Below are positions 43,597 to 43,812 of a stretch of DNA of 43,812 nt, one piece after another (position 1 is the stretch's first letter; each line of letters opens with the position of its first letter). The DNA is taken from contig SGPM01000236.1 in assembly GCA_004802725.1 (NCBI GenBank), positions 1 through 43,812 on the forward strand, given 5' to 3'. The translations under genes and the position numbers were made by a program. This stretch comes from Antrodiella citrinella. Lineage: Eukaryota; Basidiomycota; Agaricomycetes; Polyporales; Steccherinaceae. The notes beneath the pieces were generated by a model. It was given only the letters and a program-made list of their open reading frames with translations. It was not told the DNA's origin and searched no databases.

Positions 43597-43812
43597 TTAG
43601 GCCCTGTTCGGGAGCTCGAGTCGAGTCGAGTAGAGTCGAGTTGACCTGCCTTAAAAGGACGTGAGAATGATGTCGGGCAACGCGGACTGGACGCTGACTC
43701 GAGATCATGAGGGAGTGACTCTGGGGTGACGATTGTGGGTGACGATTAGATCATCACTGATAGCGTGTACGTTCGACAAACTGCCTCGCACAGTCCTCGC
43801 GGTACAGGTCAT
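43597..43812 (+). mobile_element. Terminal end of a TIR-type element (copy 2)
   Basis: TTA at 43597-43599 is followed by GGCCCTGTTCGGGAGCTCG and then 200 bases identical to the reverse complement of 15280-15492. The identity continues to the window edge, so the element extends to the right beyond it. See copy 1 for the family argument. The absence of any mismatch suggests recent movement or conversion. Confidence 0.75.

Noticed and set aside
1..43812. Secondary-metabolite, mating-type or defence gene cluster
   Set aside because: Neighbouring genes belong to unrelated housekeeping pathways; no PKS, NRPS, terpene synthase, homeodomain, pheromone receptor or NLR gene was seen.

Overview
The window is nuclear DNA of a filamentous basidiomycete, most likely an Agaricomycete. 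The genes carry many very short introns (mostly 48-65 nt, GT...AG), and the protein set combines conserved fungal housekeeping genes, basidiomycete-restricted families (DUF6699, OTT_1508-like deaminase, Plavaka/KDZ transposase) and no bacterial-style operons. I placed exons by eye; each spliced model below keeps an open frame across every junction and ends at a single stop. Genus-level assignment is not possible from the sequence alone.

Layout. 1-2358: the 3' part of a decayed Plavaka-type transposase (+), then an orphan first exon of an OTT_1508-like deaminase paralogue (-). 2695-7251: phosphatidylinositol-4-phosphate 5-kinase (MSS4, +) and an ICMT-like isoprenylcysteine methyltransferase (+). 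7252-15279: gene-poor, except for a full-length five-exon OTT_1508-like deaminase (10200-12113, -). 15280-15495: one end of a transposon-like element, repeated perfectly in inverted orientation at the far right edge (43597-43812). 15755-21620: an AT-hook nuclear protein (-), an unknown 327-aa protein (+) and a DUF6699 protein (-). 21621-24887: a gene-poor tract.

24888-43325 is a dense conserved block: succinate-semialdehyde dehydrogenase (-, 14 exons including a 7-nt micro-exon), SPT3 of SAGA (+), the ubiquitin-shuttle protease DDI1 (-), ATG29 (-), the GCN2 regulator IMPACT/YIH1 (+), PAPS reductase MET16 (+), a SET-domain protein (-), NOP14 of the SSU processome (+) and an unknown 231-aa protein (+). 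The genes have ordinary unrelated cellular roles. Shared regulation is suggested at the divergent pairs SSADH/SPT3, ATG29/YIH1 and SET/NOP14, and by a cluster of four MluI-box hexamers upstream of DDI1.

The strongest candidates for something less described are the deaminase with its truncated paralogue beside transposon debris, the pair of identical element ends bounding about 28 kb, the MluI-box cluster at DDI1 and the 7-nt exon. I found no CRISPR array, rRNA, convincing tRNA, or gene cluster for secondary metabolism.
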